Shown piece by piece: positions 44,985 through 54,059 of a DNA stretch of 64,000 bases (within the stretch, counting starts at the first letter, position 1; each line of letters opens with the position of its first letter). This DNA comes from Candidatus Thorarchaeota archaeon (GTDB lineage: Archaea; Asgardarchaeota; Thorarchaeia; Thorarchaeales; Thorarchaeaceae). The notes below the pieces were generated by a model, which made no database searches, was not told the DNA's origin, and saw only the letters and a list, made by a program, of their open reading frames with translations. The DNA is taken from positions 42,052-106,051 of the forward strand of contig RDOC01000005.1 of NCBI GenBank assembly GCA_011364985.1, in the 5' to 3' direction. The position numbers and the translations under genes are program-made.

Positions 44985-46322
44985 TCAGACACGATTGATG
45001 GGATGATTCTTCATAATTTCACGTAGGATTACCGTGGCATAGGAGCCCTTTCGAAGTCTAAATCTCAGTCGTAATTCCGAGCCCGAGCAAGATGCTTCAA
45101 GTGCTTGTGGACGAATTGAAACCAAATGGAACCCTCCAGAGGAGTCCAACGCCCGCATCTCGCGATTCTTGAAATCCAATAGATGAATTCCTTCCTCTTT
45201 GAGAATCTGTAACAGCATTTCCGTTTGGACTGAAGAAGGTGTTTTCGTTGCATAGCCGGGAAGAGGTGCTGCAAGCCCAAAGCATCCTGCTGCAACACTC
45301 TCAACTCGGGAAGCCAGATTCTTCTGGGTCGTATATAGCCATGAATCCCGCCCAGAATGCGTTTCATCGAGCTGTATTATGAAGTCTCCAAGCTGGGGCA
45401 TTTCGAGGTCGAGACCTTTCCTAGCCCGCATACTGATTAGTCTGTTGAACAAATAGGACTGAAAGGAATGGATGAAGAACGTAAGAACGCGAGAAGGGAC
45501 CTTAGAGAAGGCCGCTTGATAATCATTGGGGTTCTTGGCAAGATAGTGAAGCATATCACGCTCGTACCTTAAATCCTCTGGGAACTCATCAATAGTAGAT
45601 GGGCTTGGAACAAGGGAATCGGCAAGGTCAGTTCGAGCTTCGGTCAGGCCTTCTGGTTCGTAGGGACTTGTTTGGGTAAGGAGTACACGAGCAGCCTGCT
45701 CATAGTCTTTCTTCACAAGCCACTTTCCTACTAGGTGGGTCACTGGCCTTGTAACCCCAAATCTCTGCACACCAAAATAATTGAGCAGAGGATGATTCTT
45801 GATCTTCTCTACGACTGAATAAGCCGCCTCGCAAGACGTTTCTATATTTGCGAGAAGAATCGTGAATCGGTTCCCCCATAGATCCCCGACCTGAACCGGA
45901 CGACTCGTATATACAGGGTTTCGCATGAGAATATGGACTAGATTTACTTGGTCAAGCCGCCTCGAAGCACCACGTGGGATAGACATGATCTGTGTGGTAA
46001 TAGCACGTTTGTCTTTTAGTCCGGCATAGGTGACAAGATGTTGTGGAATCCCAAGCTCAGACGCAATGATTTCAGAAACGTCCATTGTAGACAGGCCCAT
46101 CTTCTGAACCGTGAAACTCACAAACTTCTTCTTCTTCCCCAAAGGGGGCAAATTTGCTTGCTCAGTGTTCCAGTCTATGACTTCAAGAATTTCTCCATTA
46201 GGTCGAATTTCTTCCACTACGAAGTCTTCGAAACGAGTCTTCAGTTTGCCTCCGATTCCTGAACCAGAGATGCTATACGATTCCATCCCCATTGATTTTT
46301 CGAACTCGGCAATTGATTCCAT
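44985..46322 (-). CDS. truD: tRNA pseudouridine synthase TruD
   Basis: 445 residues from ATG at 46322 (GAGGA about 10 nt upstream). TruD motifs are in place: GKLKTRFEDFVVEEI near the start, the catalytic Asp in YAGLKDKRAITTQ and NYFGVQRFG. An insertion with the archaeal TRUD subdomain is present (about 180-340). It makes pseudouridine 13 in tRNA. It is in a leftward pair with the pth2 gene upstream (10-nt gap). Confidence 0.95.
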   Translation of the reverse strand: MESIAEFEKSMGMESYSISGSGIGGKLKTRFEDFVVEEIRPNGEILEVIDWNTEQANLPPLGKKKKFVSFTVQKMGLSTMDVSEIIASELGIPQHLVTYAGLKDKRAITTQIMSIPRGASRRLDQVNLVHILMRNPVYTSRPVQVGDLWGNRFTILLANIETSCEAAYSVVEKIKNHPLLNYFGVQRFGVTRPVTHLVGKWLVKKDYEQAARVLLTQTSPYEPEGLTEARTDLADSLVPSPSTIDEFPEDLRYERDMLHYLAKNPNDYQAAFSKVPSRVLTFFIHSFQSYLFNRLISMRARKGLDLEMPQLGDFIIQLDETHSGRDSWLYTTQKNLASRVESVAAGCFGLAAPLPGYATKTPSSVQTEMLLQILKEEGIHLLDFKNREMRALDSSGGFHLVSIRPQALEASCSGSELRLRFRLRKGSYATVILREIMKNHPINRV

Positions 46323-46332
46323 TTGAAAATCC

Positions 46333-46701
46333 TCACAATAGCTTGAGATTTCCTGTAATCCTGTCAATCTCCTCAGCCTTACCAGGCCCAATTCCAATGA
46401 CTGTTGTAGTACCAGGAGGCAGCTCTGTCATACCAGCATCTTGTATCACAGCAAAGGGCATCTTGAGGTCAATAGCAACATTGCGAAGCTCTAGTAGTTC
46501 CTCCTCAGAAGAGACCTTAACAACTACCTTCTTCTGTCCTTCCTTAAACCAAGCTTTCCAGATGTCTTTAGAACAAGCACGAACATGTTCAGCTGCGGTG
46601 ACAGATCCATGAGCCACTTGGACGGCTGTCTTTCCTTTGCTCATTGCTAGGTCGGTTCTCACGGCAATTATCTGTTTGTACTTGAATTCTCTTGCAGTCA
46701 T
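46333..46701 (-). CDS. pth2: Peptidyl-tRNA hydrolase, Pth2 type
   Basis: 122 residues from ATG at 46701 (GGAAGG upstream). It shows YKQIIAVRTDLAMSKGKTAVQVAHGSV, then GQKKVVVKV, FAVIQDAGMTELPPGTTTVIGIGP and the family end. It releases tRNA from stalled peptidyl-tRNA. It is the first gene of the pth2-truD pair, divergent from the geranylgeranyl reductase gene with 72 nt between starts. Confidence 0.97.
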   Translation of the reverse strand: MTAREFKYKQIIAVRTDLAMSKGKTAVQVAHGSVTAAEHVRACSKDIWKAWFKEGQKKVVVKVSSEEELLELRNVAIDLKMPFAVIQDAGMTELPPGTTTVIGIGPGKAEEIDRITGNLKLL

Positions 46702-46773
46702 CTTGATGCCTTCCAGTTGATTTGAGATGCAAGAGGAGAAATAAAAAAGGGTCGTTTTGACTATGCAGATGAG

Positions 46774-47988
46774 ATGAAACAATCACATTACGATGTCTCA
46801 GTGGTTGGCGCCGGTCCAGCAGGATTGATTGCTGCTGAGAAAATCGCCAGTGAAGGCAATAGCGTGGTTGTTTTCGAGGAACATCAAAGGATTGGAGAAC
46901 CCGACCATTGTGCTGGGCTGCTAAGTACCTCTGGTCTTCAGGCTCTAGAATTAAGTCCACCAAAAGGTATGATTCAAAATCATGTTCTTGGAGCACGGTT
47001 GTTCTCTCCATCTGGTGACCATATTACGATAGAGAGAGGAAAACGAGAAGCGCTGGTTATTCATCGTCCAAGATTCGATTCATGGCTGGGGGAGTTAGCA
47101 AAGGGCGCAGGTGCAACCATTGAAACGAGCGTCAAAGTTGTTGATGTTGGTAAGGACGAAAGCGGTAATCGAATGCTAAGCCTCAGAAGAGCAACTGAAT
47201 CTACCAGAATTTCTTCTTCAATTATTGTGAACGCTGAAGGTCATCGTGGCATTCTGTCAACCAAGCTGGGAATTCCAACGGTTCCTCGGAAGTCGAAGTT
47301 TCCGGCGTATCAGTTCGAAGTTGAGGACGCAGATGTGGAGGATGACTTTGTGGAGATGTATTTTGGCAGACAGGTCGCTCCAGGTTTTTTCGCGTGGCTG
47401 ATACCACTTGGAAATGGAAAGGCACGAATTGGATTGGCTGCAAAAGACCAACCAAGGAAACGCCTTGAAGGAATTATGCGTTTTCACAAAGGCCTCAAGG
47501 ACAAACTGCAAAATGCAACCATTTCCAGAGGTTTTGGTGGTGTGGTGTTATTAGGGATGCCAGTAAGTCCAACCTACGCAGAAAGAGCACTGGCTGTCGG
47601 TGACGCTGCGGGGATTGTTAAGCCGACAACTGGAGGCGGAGTAATCTTTGGAGGCGTTGCATCTCGTGTAGCAGGAAGAATAGTGAATGAGGCCTTGAAG
47701 AAGAACGACTACTCCACAGAGATGCTTCAGAAGTATGACAGTGGATGGCGGAGCCTTCTAATTAATGACCTTCGCTCAATGAATTTTACACATAGAATTC
47801 TCTCATCATTAGCCGATAAGGGACTGAATTCTTTGTTTAGGGACATCCGCGACCTCGACCTAATATCCACTATAAGAAAGGAAGGAAATATGGACATGCA
47901 GGGACGAGTCATTGGAAGACTGCTGACTCAACCGATAGCCCTGCTCGCTGGTCTGAAGGCAATCAGGTACTTCTGTTCAATTCCATAG
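46774..47988 (+). CDS. Geranylgeranyl reductase family flavoprotein
   Basis: 404 residues. The FAD-binding Rossmann motif VVGAGPAGLIAAEKIA lies near 10-25, a GEPDHCAGLLS substrate loop near 46-56 and the second FAD motif ALAVGDAAGIVKPTTGGGVIFGG near 271-293. Members reduce the geranylgeranyl chains of archaeal membrane lipids. The exact lipid target cannot be told. The ATG at 46774 is about 30 nt after a TATA-like AAATAAAAAAG, so the transcript has a very short leader. Confidence 0.9.
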   Translation: MKQSHYDVSVVGAGPAGLIAAEKIASEGNSVVVFEEHQRIGEPDHCAGLLSTSGLQALELSPPKGMIQNHVLGARLFSPSGDHITIERGKREALVIHRPRFDSWLGELAKGAGATIETSVKVVDVGKDESGNRMLSLRRATESTRISSSIIVNAEGHRGILSTKLGIPTVPRKSKFPAYQFEVEDADVEDDFVEMYFGRQVAPGFFAWLIPLGNGKARIGLAAKDQPRKRLEGIMRFHKGLKDKLQNATISRGFGGVVLLGMPVSPTYAERALAVGDAAGIVKPTTGGGVIFGGVASRVAGRIVNEALKKNDYSTEMLQKYDSGWRSLLINDLRSMNFTHRILSSLADKGLNSLFRDIRDLDLISTIRKEGNMDMQGRVIGRLLTQPIALLAGLKAIRYFCSIP

Positions 47989-48045
47989 GCCAATGGCACA
48001 CCTTTATGAGCAATATAGCGAGTCCATCAGCAGGAGCGTCAATTG

Positions 48046-49413
48046 ATGGACTCATCGAACGAAGGTCGGATTCTCTCTAAGGCCATAGGGATATTGGAGA
48101 AACTACCCGTCTGTGATCAATGTCTTGGAAGACAGTTTGCATGGCTGAGCACAGAAACCTCCAATCGCGAGCGCGGACGATCAATCAAGCTCCTTATATC
48201 AATGATAGCGGATGAAAATATGAAATCAGGGAAGAGAGAAGAAGGAATCCGCCTATTGAAATTGCTAGCTTCAATAGGTAGTTTTCATCCAGCCATAGAA
48301 ATTGCATCCAGATATTCGATTGAAATTGACCCCAAAAAAAAATGTGCATTATGCACTCATCAAGGAAGGAGCATCTTCGATATCATTCCATCCATTGCTC
48401 AGCGATTTATGACGGACGTTCAGGAAATTGAGTTCTCAAGCTTCTTGGTAGGATGCAAACCCATTTCGGAAATGATGGAACGTGAAGATGAAATCAGAGC
48501 GGAAATGGGTCTTCTTCATGGAGAGACGTTAAAGGCTGATTTCAATCGTGAACTCGGGAAGCATCTGAGTCGCCTTCTTCCACAAGACACTAACTTTGGA
48601 CAGCCTGATGTTGTCCTTGTATATGATATGTTGGAGGACAAATTGGACATAAGATTGAATCCTATCTTTATCGAGGGCAAATATAGAAAATTGAAGAGAG
48701 GAATTCCGCAAAGCAGATGGGAATGCAGCAAATGCAGAGGAAAGGGATGTGCTAGCTGTCGGCAGACGGGGCGAATGTACCCCGACTCAATATCCGAGTA
48801 TATTGGAGAGCCAATCTTGTTAGCGGTTCAAGGGACCAAATACAAGTTTCATGGTGCAGGAAGAGAGGATATTGATGTTCTGATGTTGGGAACAGGCCGA
48901 CCCTTTGTCGTTGAAGTATCAGAACCAAAGATTCGAAGTCTGGACTTGGGGAAGATAGAGAAGAAGATCAACAGATTGTCGAGAAAGAAGGTAGAAGTGA
49001 TGGACCTTCGGTTGTCTAGCAGATCCGTTGCCCAAAAGTACAAAGAAGATGCATCGAATAATGTCAAGGAATACGAAGCGATCATCCGAACATCCGAACC
49101 TGTTACACAGAGGGCTCTTCAAGAAACCGCCGAGAAACTAAGTGGTGCAACTATCATGCAACAAACACCGGAGCGAGTATCTCATCGAAGAAGTGACCTT
49201 GTGAGAGAAAAGCAAATACACAAAGTCGAATTGACTCCACGAAGGGATAGGAGAATTAAGGCATTTTTTAGGGTTCAAGGTGGGACGTATATCAAAGAAC
49301 TGATTTCGGGCGATGACGGACGGACCACACCCTCTCTCTCGGAGCAGCTTGGAACGTCTTGTCAGTGTGATGAGCTTGATGTTGTTAGGATTTGCAACAG
49401 CCACACACCATAA
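48046..49413 (+). CDS. pus10: tRNA pseudouridine synthase Pus10
   Basis: 455 residues. The zinc-binding N-terminal region has CDQCLGRQF and later CALC, then a THUMP-like segment. A second cysteine group (CSKCRGKGCASC near 226-237) precedes the catalytic region GAGREDIDVLMLGTGRPF with its Asp. Pus10 forms pseudouridine 54 and 55 in archaeal tRNA. AGGAG precedes the ATG. It heads the group pus10, L21e, rpoF, DUF655, ksgA, hemK typical of archaea. Confidence 0.93.
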   Translation: MDSSNEGRILSKAIGILEKLPVCDQCLGRQFAWLSTETSNRERGRSIKLLISMIADENMKSGKREEGIRLLKLLASIGSFHPAIEIASRYSIEIDPKKKCALCTHQGRSIFDIIPSIAQRFMTDVQEIEFSSFLVGCKPISEMMEREDEIRAEMGLLHGETLKADFNRELGKHLSRLLPQDTNFGQPDVVLVYDMLEDKLDIRLNPIFIEGKYRKLKRGIPQSRWECSKCRGKGCASCRQTGRMYPDSISEYIGEPILLAVQGTKYKFHGAGREDIDVLMLGTGRPFVVEVSEPKIRSLDLGKIEKKINRLSRKKVEVMDLRLSSRSVAQKYKEDASNNVKEYEAIIRTSEPVTQRALQETAEKLSGATIMQQTPERVSHRRSDLVREKQIHKVELTPRRDRRIKAFFRVQGGTYIKELISGDDGRTTPSLSEQLGTSCQCDELDVVRICNSHTP

Positions 49414-49510
49414 TCCTTAAGTGGTGACCCAGGAGGTGATGCTGGACCTCAAGCACCAATTATGTCTAGAAGAGTTGAGGTTCAGTTCAGAAGCAGTAAG
49501 TTGATGCCCC

Positions 49511-49807
49511 ATGGTTAAGAAGAGTCATGGGTACCGTGCCCGAACCCGTAGTTTGATGAGCAAGAGAATTAGAGAACGAGGAATGAGTTCACTTAGTCAG
49601 CTTCTTGTTGACTACGAGATCGGTCAGAGAGTAGACATAGTCATAAACCCAAGCGTTCACAAGGGAATGCCCCATCGCAGATATCACGGTCGAACGGGTA
49701 TTGTGACCGATATGAGAGGACGCGGCGTTGTCGTAGAGGTCAAGCTTGGAAGAGCAACAAAGACCTTGATTGTACGCCCCGATCATCTTCAACCTAGTAG
49801 AGGCTGA
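49511..49807 (+). CDS. rpl21e: Ribosomal protein L21e
   Basis: 98 residues. It begins MVKKSHGYRARTRSLMSKRIRERG and has YEIGQRVDIVINPSVHKGMPHRRYHGRTGIV, the L21e KOW-like core. The start follows ATGCCCC, with no strong Shine-Dalgarno seen. The rpoF gene follows after 8 nt. Confidence 0.97.
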   Translation: MVKKSHGYRARTRSLMSKRIRERGMSSLSQLLVDYEIGQRVDIVINPSVHKGMPHRRYHGRTGIVTDMRGRGVVVEVKLGRATKTLIVRPDHLQPSRG

Positions 49808-49815
49808 GAAAAGAG

Positions 49816-50151
49816 ATGCCAAAAGAAATACTAAGTGAAGAGGAAGTTCCCATACCGAGAGTCAAGAAACTACTCTCCCAGCGTGCAAAGGAAGGCGAGC
49901 TTTCCTTCCAGCAGACAATCACCTTGGAGCATGCTTCAGCCTTCTCCAAAATGGCACCTGCTGTGGCAGATAAGCTTACCGAAAGGCTGATGAAGAACTA
50001 TGATATTTCTCGCGCGCTAGCAGTCCAAGTCATTAATATAGCACCCACAACGGCAGAGGAGATGAGAACCATATTGGATGTGCGTTCGACGGACCTGACT
50101 GGTGAACAGATACAAGAAATCGTCGAGATTATTGAAAAAGCAGTTTCATAG
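49816..50151 (+). CDS. rpoF: DNA-directed RNA polymerase subunit F (Rpb4)
   Basis: 111 residues. It has the Rpb4 layout: an N-terminal EVPIPRVKKLLSQR, a helical HRDC-like part with YDISRALAVQVINIAPTTAEEMRTIL, then the C-terminal QIQEIVEIIEKAV. Rpb4 with Rpb7 (RpoE) forms the polymerase stalk. GAGAAAAGAG precedes the ATG, which lies 8 nt after L21e. Confidence 0.95.
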   Translation: MPKEILSEEEVPIPRVKKLLSQRAKEGELSFQQTITLEHASAFSKMAPAVADKLTERLMKNYDISRALAVQVINIAPTTAEEMRTILDVRSTDLTGEQIQEIVEIIEKAVS

Positions 50152-50178
50152 TACTAGATTCCCTTCATAGGACGATTA

Positions 50179-50188
50179 CTTTTTATCC
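50179..50188 (+). promoter_or_regulatory. TATA box upstream of DUF655
   Basis: CTTTTTATCC lies about 52-61 nt before the DUF655 ATG, between rpoF and DUF655, and suggests a second promoter for the DUF655-ksgA-hemK group. Confidence 0.4.
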
Positions 50189-50239
50189 GTACCATACTAT
50201 CTCATCTACAATGCAGCCCCATAGAAGGAGAAAAGGAAG

Positions 50240-50836
50240 ATGGAAGGACCCCCAGACAAGATGTTTGAAACACATGCATATGTTCTGGCAGTCATTCCAC
50301 CAAAGGCGTATCTGCGTGACTCCAGACCGCGGGGAGAAACTACTGCACAGTGTGTAGGAGAATCATACTTCACACTATTAGAAGTGGTTCCACAACATGG
50401 AGCAACACTTCATCCTCAGGAACGACTCTCAATTGAGAAAAATGCTAAAAGCAAGATTGACCATGTGAAACGTCGCATTTTCTACGAGGATTTGGCACCA
50501 GAAAGCGCGGCAGAACTTCCTTTCGTCATTGAGATAATTGTTACGAAGCATGAACGGAAATTTGTACAATTCTTCAATGAAGCACCTCCTATAACAACTC
50601 GTCAGCACTCACTACAATTACTTCCGGGGATTGGTCAGACCTTGATGTGGGCAATTCTCGAAGAGAGAAAGAGAGAACCCTTCAAGAGCTTTGAAGACAT
50701 TGCATCTAGAACCAAGCTTCAGAATCCCAAAAAGGTCATTTCAGCCAGAATCATGGACGAGCTCAGAGAAGAAGTGAAGCGATGGTTGTTCGTGAGACCG
50801 CCTCGACGGGACGAGGAGAGAGAACGGCCTAGGTGA
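50240..50836 (+). CDS. DUF655 family RNA-binding protein
   Basis: 198 residues. It has the DUF655 layout: an OB-like half (THAYVLAVIPP...CVGESYFTLLEVVP) and a helix-hairpin-helix half (LQLLPGIGQTLMWAILEERKREPFKSFEDIASR) followed by a basic tail (RPPRRDEERERPR). It probably binds RNA. AAGGAAG precedes the ATG. Its stop (50834-50836) lies six bases before the likely start of KsgA, in the same reading frame. Confidence 0.9.
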   Translation: MEGPPDKMFETHAYVLAVIPPKAYLRDSRPRGETTAQCVGESYFTLLEVVPQHGATLHPQERLSIEKNAKSKIDHVKRRIFYEDLAPESAAELPFVIEIIVTKHERKFVQFFNEAPPITTRQHSLQLLPGIGQTLMWAILEERKREPFKSFEDIASRTKLQNPKKVISARIMDELREEVKRWLFVRPPRRDEERERPR

Positions 50837-50842
50837 TCTGAG

Positions 50843-51721
50843 CTGTCAGAAGAAGACATCAAGCTTCTACTCAGAAAATACTCAGTCAGACCAACAAGGA
50901 AGCTCGGACAAAGTTTCCTTATTGATAAACAAGTAGCAGGTGAAATCATTGAATTTGCATACATCACAAAGGAAGATACCGTTCTGGAGATTGGCGGTGG
51001 ATTTGGCTGCCTAACTGAGCTGCTTGCAAAGCAGGCAAAGCAAGTCTATGTCTTCGAAATAGAGAAAGGACTTGTAAGAGCACTAAATGACCTTCTTGAT
51101 GAGAAAGACAATGTAACGATTATTGACGGAGATGCATTGGCCTCAGAATTGCCTTCAGCCAACAAGGTCGTTTCGAATTTACCCTACAAGATATCATCGC
51201 CTATCACCTTTAGACTACTTAGGGAGTTACGAATGGACCTTGCTGTTTTGATGTATCAGAAGGAACTAGTTGATCGTATGATGGCATCTCCAGGCTCGCC
51301 TGAATACTCTAGGTTCTCCATTGGGATACAATACTTGGCAGAAGTGGAGCCTGTCCTTGAGGTTCCCTCCACCAAGTTTTACCCGGTGCCGGCAGTAGAT
51401 TCCACGGTCATTAGAATGCGTGTTCGCAAGAACGGGCCCTTTGCCGAGGATCCTGATGTGTTCTTTTGGATGATTCATGGTATCTACTCATACCCCAATA
51501 AGCTGCTCCATAGAGCCCTGCGGATCTGGTGTCGCAACTTGGGTAAAGAGAAGGAAATGGTGAGTTCTATAATTTCCAAGACTGATGGAGTAGTTACAGG
51601 CAAGGAGCGTCTTCGTACACTATCGCAGAAGGAATTGATTTCTTTGGCAGATGCTATTTTGGAGTTGACTCAAGAGGGGGTTCTTCACTTTCCGGATGGT
51701 ACAGAGAATGCAGCACGATGA
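50843..51721 (+). CDS. ksgA: 16S rRNA dimethyladenosine transferase KsgA/Dim1, CTG start
   Basis: 292 residues. The conserved beginning (LRKYSVRPTRKLGQSFLIDKQV), motif I LEIGGGFGCLTELL, the NLPYKISSPITF motif IV and a late FYPVPAVDSTVIRM are all present. Between the DUF655 stop (50836) and the conserved N-terminus no ATG, GTG or TTG occurs in frame; the first is TTG at 51137, far inside the domain. The only plausible start is CTG at 50843, preceded by AGGTGA at 50831-50836. Stop readthrough from DUF655 is the alternative. It overlaps the next gene. Confidence 0.88.
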   Translation: MSEEDIKLLLRKYSVRPTRKLGQSFLIDKQVAGEIIEFAYITKEDTVLEIGGGFGCLTELLAKQAKQVYVFEIEKGLVRALNDLLDEKDNVTIIDGDALASELPSANKVVSNLPYKISSPITFRLLRELRMDLAVLMYQKELVDRMMASPGSPEYSRFSIGIQYLAEVEPVLEVPSTKFYPVPAVDSTVIRMRVRKNGPFAEDPDVFFWMIHGIYSYPNKLLHRALRIWCRNLGKEKEMVSSIISKTDGVVTGKERLRTLSQKELISLADAILELTQEGVLHFPDGTENAAR

Positions 51722-52301
51722 AATCGAATTGCATTTTTGTCCTGATGTATATCCGCCCGCGGAAGACACCTACCTTCTTTTAGAAGCAATCGACATTACC
51801 AGTGAAGACGTGTTTCTTGAAGTAGGAAGCGGTTCGGGGCTCATCTCGGTGATTGCGGCACGGCACGCAAAGCTTGTGGTCGCATCAGACATCTCACTCT
51901 ATGCCATTCGAAACACCAAACAGAATCTTGAGCTGAATAAGGTACGACACAAGAGCGACGTCATTCAAATGGACCTTCTTGCAGGCCTGTCATCGAAACC
52001 TCGCTTCTCAGTTATTGCATTCAATCCTCCTTACCTTCCAAGTGATAATCATATTACGGAGATGGATCATGCTCTAGTTGGAGGACCATTGGGTATCGAG
52101 GTCACAGAACGTTTTCTTGAACAAGCAGTGTTTCTTCTCAAACCTAATGGGAGGCTATATGTTGTAGTGTCCTCACAATCAGACATTGGCAGAATACGGA
52201 AGGCCATGCGGAAGTGCGGCTTCAGGGTTAGAACTGCAGCTTCGACACGAATCTTCTTTGAAGTACTCGAAGTACTGGAAGGAATATCCGTCGAAGGTTA
52301 G
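51696..52301 (+). CDS. HemK/Mtq2-type N5-glutamine methyltransferase
   Basis: 201 residues. PPAEDTYLLLEA precedes motif I LEVGSGSGLISVIAA, and the signature FNPPYLPSD is present. These short archaeal enzymes methylate the GGQ glutamine of release factor aRF1, like eukaryotic Mtq2. The start may be ATG at 51696 or ATG at 51708; both overlap the ksgA end, indicating coupling. Confidence 0.9.
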   Translation: MVQRMQHDEIELHFCPDVYPPAEDTYLLLEAIDITSEDVFLEVGSGSGLISVIAARHAKLVVASDISLYAIRNTKQNLELNKVRHKSDVIQMDLLAGLSSKPRFSVIAFNPPYLPSDNHITEMDHALVGGPLGIEVTERFLEQAVFLLKPNGRLYVVVSSQSDIGRIRKAMRKCGFRVRTAASTRIFFEVLEVLEGISVEG

Positions 52302-52374
52302 ACGGAAACCGTTTTATGATAGCCACGCTCACAGCCGCAGAGACCTGAGAGCTGATTGCTGGAGGATTAAAGAG

Positions 52375-53190
52375 ATGTCCGACAAGAAGGACGAGAAGAA
52401 GACTACAAAGAAATCAAAGAAGACCACAGAGAAACCTGCCAAGGCTACGATCAAGAAAAAGACAGTAGCAAAGAAAGCAGAAGATGTGGTGAAGGAAGGT
52501 AGTCTAATCTACGTTGATTACATTGGCAGAACAAAAGGAGATGGGAAGGTCTTCGATCTCACCATTGAAGAGGTGGCCAAGAAGGAGGGCTTATTCAGAG
52601 AGGATGATAGATATGAACCAATCCTGGTTTCTGTTGGTTCGAACTGGTTACTGGAAGCAATTGAAGAAGAACTCGTTGGAATGAAGATCGACCAGACAAA
52701 GACTATCGAGATACCTCCAGAACGTGGAGCGGGAAAGAGAGACCCATCACTCATCAAGATGATCGCAAAAGCCAAGCTTGAGAAGCAAGGGGTAAGGATT
52801 GCTATTGGCGAGAAGATAACCTTTGGACGGGAACAGGGAGTAATCACTCAGATTCTTGGACGCACAGCTAGGGTTGACTTCAATCCCCCGATGGCAGGAA
52901 AGACCTTGACTTTCGATGTAACTGTCAAAGGGATTGTGAGCGAACCTGATGAGAAGGTGTTTGCGGTACTTAAGAGAAGAATACCTGCGATTCCGAGAGA
53001 CAAATACAGTGTGTCCGTCAAATCCAAATCTGTGACCATTGATATGCCAATGGAATCAAGATACATCGAGGGAATTCAGTATGCAGAGATCGGTGTAGCG
53101 ATGGATACATTGAAAGTGATTCCAGAAGCAAAAAAGGTTGACATAGTCATTACATACGAGAGGCCAAAGAAGCCTGAAACGGAAGTATAG
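52375..53190 (+). CDS. FKBP-type peptidyl-prolyl isomerase (long archaeal form)
   Basis: 271 residues from ATG at 52375, with GGAGG 10 nt upstream. A lysine-rich, disordered N-terminus (about 1-38) precedes the FKBP domain (LIYVDYIGRTKGDGKVFDLT ... AIEEELVGMKIDQTKTIEIPPERGAG) with an inserted IF domain and a C-terminal domain (about 185-271). It assists protein folding in the cytoplasm. Confidence 0.92.
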   Translation: MSDKKDEKKTTKKSKKTTEKPAKATIKKKTVAKKAEDVVKEGSLIYVDYIGRTKGDGKVFDLTIEEVAKKEGLFREDDRYEPILVSVGSNWLLEAIEEELVGMKIDQTKTIEIPPERGAGKRDPSLIKMIAKAKLEKQGVRIAIGEKITFGREQGVITQILGRTARVDFNPPMAGKTLTFDVTVKGIVSEPDEKVFAVLKRRIPAIPRDKYSVSVKSKSVTIDMPMESRYIEGIQYAEIGVAMDTLKVIPEAKKVDIVITYERPKKPETEV

Positions 53191-53221
53191 TGACTTAGTG
53201 GCAGAATACACCACAAAGAAA

Positions 53222-53231
53222 GGTTTTAATA
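53222..53231 (+). promoter_or_regulatory. TATA box upstream of the proteasome beta gene
   Basis: GGTTTTAATA lies about 71-80 nt before the ATG, preceded by AAA purines, and fits an archaeal TATA element. Confidence 0.4.
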
Positions 53232-53301
53232 GAAACCCCTGGGAGGTCTTTCTGTCACTAGTTCTTCTTCCTACAATTCACTGATAGGGAGTTTTCAAGA
53301 T

Positions 53302-53940
53302 ATGGAACATGGAATGCAGCCACCGGCTGAACTGAAGACGGGAACCACCACCGTAGCATTGACTGCAAAAGACTCTGTTGTTCTAGCGAGCGACCAGAGG
53401 GCTACGATGGGACTATTGATCGCCAACAAGAAGGCAAAGAAGATCTATAAGATCACAGATCGCATTGGGGCGACAATTGCCGGATCCGTAGCCGATGCCC
53501 AAGCAATAATGGACTTGCTGAAGGCAGAAGCGAAACTCTTTGAAATTCAGCGCGGTCGACCCATGAGCGTAAAGGCTCTGACACGGCTTCTTAGCAATAT
53601 CATGTTCCAAGGAAGAGGACTCTACATGCTTGGGTGTCTCGTAGGTGGGTACGACGAAGATGGTCCCCAGGTATTCTATACTGACTACATAGGTTCCGTT
53701 CTCTCTGACAAATACACATCCTCCGGATCAGGGTCACCAGTAGCCCTTGGTGTATTGGAAGCAGAGTATCAGGAAGACCTGCCAAAAGCAAAGGCCATCG
53801 AGTTGGCAATACGTGCAGTTGCAGCCGCAATGGAGCGTGATGCCGCTTCAGGTAACTCTATTCTTGTCAGTGTAATTGACAAAGATGGTTATACAGAATT
53901 GCCCAAGGATAAAATCCTGAAGATCTGGAAGAAACAGTGA
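53302..53940 (+). CDS. psmB: Proteasome beta subunit
   Basis: 212 residues. A 14-residue propeptide ends in G, and T15 would become the catalytic Thr1 (TTTVALTAKD). Counting from Thr1, Asp17 and Lys33 fall in place (ASDQRATMG, KKAKK), so the active site is complete. The rest has the family's IAGSVADAQAIM and GSGSPVALGVLE. It is the proteolytic ring subunit of the 20S core. Confidence 0.96.
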   Translation: MEHGMQPPAELKTGTTTVALTAKDSVVLASDQRATMGLLIANKKAKKIYKITDRIGATIAGSVADAQAIMDLLKAEAKLFEIQRGRPMSVKALTRLLSNIMFQGRGLYMLGCLVGGYDEDGPQVFYTDYIGSVLSDKYTSSGSGSPVALGVLEAEYQEDLPKAKAIELAIRAVAAAMERDAASGNSILVSVIDKDGYTELPKDKILKIWKKQ

Positions 53941-54059
53941 TTGAGTCTGTTCTGCCCCGTAGTTACGGGCTAGATACTACGCAGAATTCCGCTTTCGAAG
54001 GCAAACCACAATGTGGTCTGAAATGAAGGTCTAGCGCAATATACGTGAAGTGATTCTAT

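Noticed and set aside
49430..49500. A short ORF after GAGGTG upstream of L21e
   Set aside because: The spacing of the Shine-Dalgarno to the ATG is too short and the peptide has no recognisable features.
53956..53969. CCCGTA-GT-TACGGG hairpin after psmB
   Set aside because: The loop is only two bases and no T-run follows, so I do not call it a terminator.
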